A stretch of DNA of 64,000 bases from Desulfoprunum benzoelyticum (lineage in GTDB: Bacteria; Desulfobacterota; Desulfobulbia; Desulfobulbales; Desulfocapsaceae), in contig NZ_JACHEO010000001.1 in NCBI RefSeq assembly GCF_014201505.1, positions 472,737 through 536,736 of the forward strand, written 5' to 3'. Below, piece after piece: positions 62,427 through 64,000 of this stretch. The first letter of the stretch is position 1, and the number at the start of each line of letters is the position of its first letter. Below the pieces are notes generated by a model. It had not been told where the DNA came from, did no database searches, and worked only from the letters and a program-made list of their open reading frames with translations. Both the position numbers and the translations under genes were made by a program.

Positions 62427-62744
62427 CTACACCACCTCCAAACCCTGGAAATTCTCGACCTTCACGCTCCCTTCAGGGAATTTAGCGACTATTTCCAGTT
62501 CTCCCCCCATGGCTTCCACATACCTGCGGAGGGTGGAAATATACATATCGGCCTGACTTTCCATCTTGGATACCGATGCCTGTTTGATATTCAACGTTTC
62601 CGCAATCTGCTGTTGGGTGAATTTGCGAGCCTGCCGTAGCTCGGCCAGCGGCATTTCCTCCAATGCAGCTTCCACCCGCTTTTCAATGCGTACCCGGCTT
62701 GCCTCAGACAACTTGCTTTTCAGGGTATTGAATGATTTTGCCAT
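62427..62744 (-). CDS. higA: HigA-type XRE antitoxin
   Basis: The 105-residue protein has a helix-turn-helix at about 38-75 (LRQARKFTQQQIAETLNIKQASVSKMESQADM) and follows the toxin by three bases. It is the antitoxin of the last intact module of the island. Confidence 0.93.
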   Translation of the reverse strand: MAKSFNTLKSKLSEASRVRIEKRVEAALEEMPLAELRQARKFTQQQIAETLNIKQASVSKMESQADMYISTLRRYVEAMGGELEIVAKFPEGSVKVENFQGLEVV

Positions 62745-62747
62745 TTC

Positions 62748-63104
62748 TCAGCCCTCCTCTTCTTCCAGTTCTATCAGGTGTTGCTCATACAACTTGTCAG
62801 CCAGTGGGACATGCTTTTGATACCATCCATCATCGCCGGTCTTGTTTCCCCCGATGAGAAGGATAGCTGTCCTCCTGGGGTCAAAGGCATATAAAGTTCG
62901 ATAGGGTCTGCCTGCATGCTGGGTGCGCAATTCTTTCATATTCTTGAAACGGGAACCTTTGACGGAATCCGAATGCGGTCGAGGCAGATTTGGCCCCAAA
63001 ATTTCAAGAAGACCTACAGACACAGCGATTGATTCCTGCTCGGCTTCGGAAAGAGTATTCCACCATCGTTCAAATTCGTCAGTGTATTCGATTTCCCATT
63101 TCAT
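62748..63104 (-). CDS. higB: HigB-type RelE-superfamily toxin
   Basis: The 118-residue protein has the HigB pattern: IEYTDEFERWWNTLSEAEQESI, then LPRPHSDSVKGSRFKNMKELRTQHAGRPYRTLYAFDPRRTAILLIGGNK. It cuts mRNA on the ribosome. The -10 is five bases before the ATG, so its mRNA is probably leaderless. The toxin-first order with higA matches the HigBA type. Confidence 0.95.
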   Translation of the reverse strand: MKWEIEYTDEFERWWNTLSEAEQESIAVSVGLLEILGPNLPRPHSDSVKGSRFKNMKELRTQHAGRPYRTLYAFDPRRTAILLIGGNKTGDDGWYQKHVPLADKLYEQHLIELEEEEG

Positions 63105-63109
63105 GTCTC

Positions 63110-63144
63110 AACATAACCATCATGCTATATAGCTGTCAAGCTAT
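63110..63144 (-). promoter_or_regulatory. Promoter and operator of higBA, leaderless type
   Basis: Leftward -35 TTGACA (63139-63134), an 18-base spacer and -10 TATGTT (63115-63110). The inverted repeat ATAGCT-GTCA-AGCTAT (63129-63144) covers the -35. The ATG is five bases past the -10, so transcription should begin on or beside the first codon. Confidence 0.7.
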
Positions 63145-63164
63145 GATCAACCTGCCATCGCGAC

Positions 63165-63435
63165 CCACCCCTGCTGTCATTTCGAAGCGAAGCGAGAAAT
63201 CTCATGATTCCCGGTAGGGCAAAGGTCAAGCCTACACCCCCGCTGTCATTTCGAAGCGAAGCGAGAAATCTTGTTGTTCCGCTGAGATCTGGTCCTGCGG
63301 AGATCTCTCCCTTGCGGTCGAGATGACAGGGGGGGAAGGTCGAGATGACAGGGGGGGGAAGGTCGAGATGACAGGGGGGGAAGGTCGAGATGACAGCGAG
63401 GGAAGGTCGAGATGACAGCGGGGGAAGGTCGAGGC
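63165..63435. repeat. Full dispersed repeat with tandem core, joined to a wecB stub
   Basis: Two right-type arms (GCTGTCATTTCGAAGCGAAG, near 63175 and 63243) are followed by GAGATCTCTCCCTTGCGGTC and six tandem units of GGTCGAGATGACAGG or AGCGGGGGAA (to about 63430). The last unit runs directly into the first codons of a wecB-like gene read leftward. Confidence 0.85.
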
Positions 63436-63478
63436 GGATGATCTCGGGCCGGGTCCCGACCACGGTCATTACCTTCAT
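63433..63478 (-). pseudogene. First codons of a wecB-like gene, cut off by the repeat
   Basis: From the ATG at 63478 the leftward codons give MKVMTVVGTRPEIIRL, the very conserved N-terminus of UDP-N-acetylglucosamine 2-epimerases. The 17th codon begins the repeat; nothing else of the gene is present. The enzyme would start making enterobacterial-type surface sugars. This is a stub, not a working gene. Confidence 0.75.
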
Positions 63479-63507
63479 ATTTTTCAAATCTTCACTTTTT
63501 GCATGCA

Positions 63508-63744
63508 TCACCTTTCACCGTCAACGACATAGTAGCCGCCCGTTTTCGCAGCCCCTCGAAACACGACCTTTTTCTCACTGCGTAATTGTTTAACCCAGCG
63601 CTCAAGGGTCTTCACAGGGACGTTCAGCCTAGTCGAAAGCTCAGGAAGCCGTATTCCCGGATTGTGCTTAACAGCCTGATAGAGGCGGCTTACTCCCTCA
63701 TTTACCCCCTCACTTACTCCCTCATTTACTCCCTCAACATGCAT
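63508..63744 (-). pseudogene. Winged-helix tail of a larger regulator, with EGVNEGVS repeats
   Basis: The frame is open from 63831 through repeat sequence. From the ATG at 63744 the product has a short run of (EGVNEGVS) and then a winged-helix domain (AVKHNPGIRLPELSTRLNVPVKTLERWVKQLRSEKKVVFRGAAKTGGYYV). This resembles the C-terminal part of AlbA_2- or Fic-linked regulators, so it is probably a severed tail. Confidence 0.55.
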
Positions 63745-63794
63745 GAAGGATTCCAGCACTTCACTTCGCCTTCTCCCTCCACCCTTGTCATTTC

Positions 63795-63840
63795 TTTTTT
63801 CCCCCGCTGTCATGTCGAAGCCCCCTGTCATTTCCAGCGC
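63795..63840. repeat. Short dispersed repeat remnant
   Basis: Two short pieces of the family (CCCCCGCTGTCATGTCGAAG and CCCCCTGTCATTTCCAGCG) lie next to each other in the right-type direction. No complete arm is present. Confidence 0.6.
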
Positions 63841-63853
63841 CAGCCAGTAATCG

Positions 63854-63913
63854 CGGATAAATGGGGTCAGCGGATAAATGGGGTCAGAGTAAAATTAATA
63901 TAAAATTACTCTG
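63854..63913. repeat. 17-base direct repeat and palindrome, possible REP-type element end
   Basis: CGGATAAATGGGGTCAG occurs twice in tandem (63854-63870, 63871-63887). The second copy runs into an inverted repeat CAGAGTAA (63885-63892) with TTACTCTG (63906-63913). Sequences with ATGGGGTCAGAGTAAAATT are common beside REP-associated tyrosine transposases in other genomes (recalled, not checked). No transposase gene is visible. Confidence 0.5.
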
Positions 63914-64000
63914 TTTGAATGCATAAGCCCCAAGAACGGAAGAAACCTCCATGTGGGTATAATGTTTAACAACTGTTGGGTCGAGAACCAGCTCGCCCAA
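63884..64000 (-). CDS. Possible partial gene running off the right edge
   Basis: Leftward from the window edge an open frame of 38 codons reads LGELVLDPTVVKHYTHMEV and ends at a TGA at 63886-63884. I cannot name a family. It may be the end of a real gene in the next window or a chance frame; the end lies inside the palindrome, which is unusual for a gene. Confidence 0.25.
   Translation of the reverse strand: MGELVLDPTVVKHYTHMEVSSVLGAYAFKQSNFILILL

Noticed and set aside
63290..63435. Tandem array as CRISPR
   Set aside because: Units run directly into each other with no spacers.
46520..63840. Integron cassette array
   Set aside because: No integrase and no attC-like sites with conserved core GTTRRRY were seen; the repeats have a different structure.

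Overview
The window looks like chromosome of a sulfate-reducing deltaproteobacterium (Desulfobacterota, Desulfobulbales-like). Supports are a sulfate adenylyltransferase of the dissimilatory type without assimilatory cys neighbours, a tetraheme cytochrome c3-like protein, ResB/CcsA (System II) cytochrome c maturation, and an FtsE-FtsX-EnvC-CtpA cell-division block. The taxonomic call is inference from gene content; most of the window is GC-rich.

From 1 to about 37.6 kb it is ordinary core genome: ftsE(end)-ftsX-envC-like-ctpA; era divergent from an RNase II/R family nuclease; an XRE-transmembrane regulator with a small secreted partner; two exporters; a glycine-zipper protein; rpmB; resB-ccsA and a cytochrome c3; glyS; a FolE2-like protein that appears to lack its metal ligands; a CheY-like receiver; galT; a DksA-type zinc finger protein, moaC, dnaJ, rpoZ and purA; tatB-tatC; a radical SAM protein, a deaminase and two zinc-ribbon proteins (one SPFH); an FmdB-type protein, aroB and sat; and copA divergent from a copper chaperone.

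From 37.7 to 46 kb there is a visibly AT-richer operon for minor type IV pilins and a 1906-residue PilY1-like adhesin, read leftward (FimT/GspH-like, PilW, PilV, PilX, PilY1). A wrecked copy of an NtrC-type regulator lies just upstream; an intact relative is at 54-55.4 kb.

From 46.5 kb to the right end is an accessory island. It holds about a dozen toxin-antitoxin modules or remnants (RelE/XRE, HicAB twice, HEPN/MNT, ParDE, MntA/HepT, Phd-RelE-HicB, MazEF, VapBC, orphan HigA, PemK-like, HigBA), DUF4143 ATPases whole and truncated, and an HTH-HATPase-DUF4325 protein. Between them lie many copies of a dispersed palindromic repeat. Several genes are cut off at a repeat: the first codons of a wecB-like gene, the last codons of a RelE-like toxin, and a chimera of the NtrC regulator with a DUF4143 ATPase. 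Four first genes in this island (three of them toxins in toxin-first order) have a -10 box only 5-6 bases before the start codon, which predicts leaderless transcripts; the antitoxin-first operons have leaders with ribosome binding sites. The repeat family, its gene stubs and the leaderless pattern are the most unusual content of the window.
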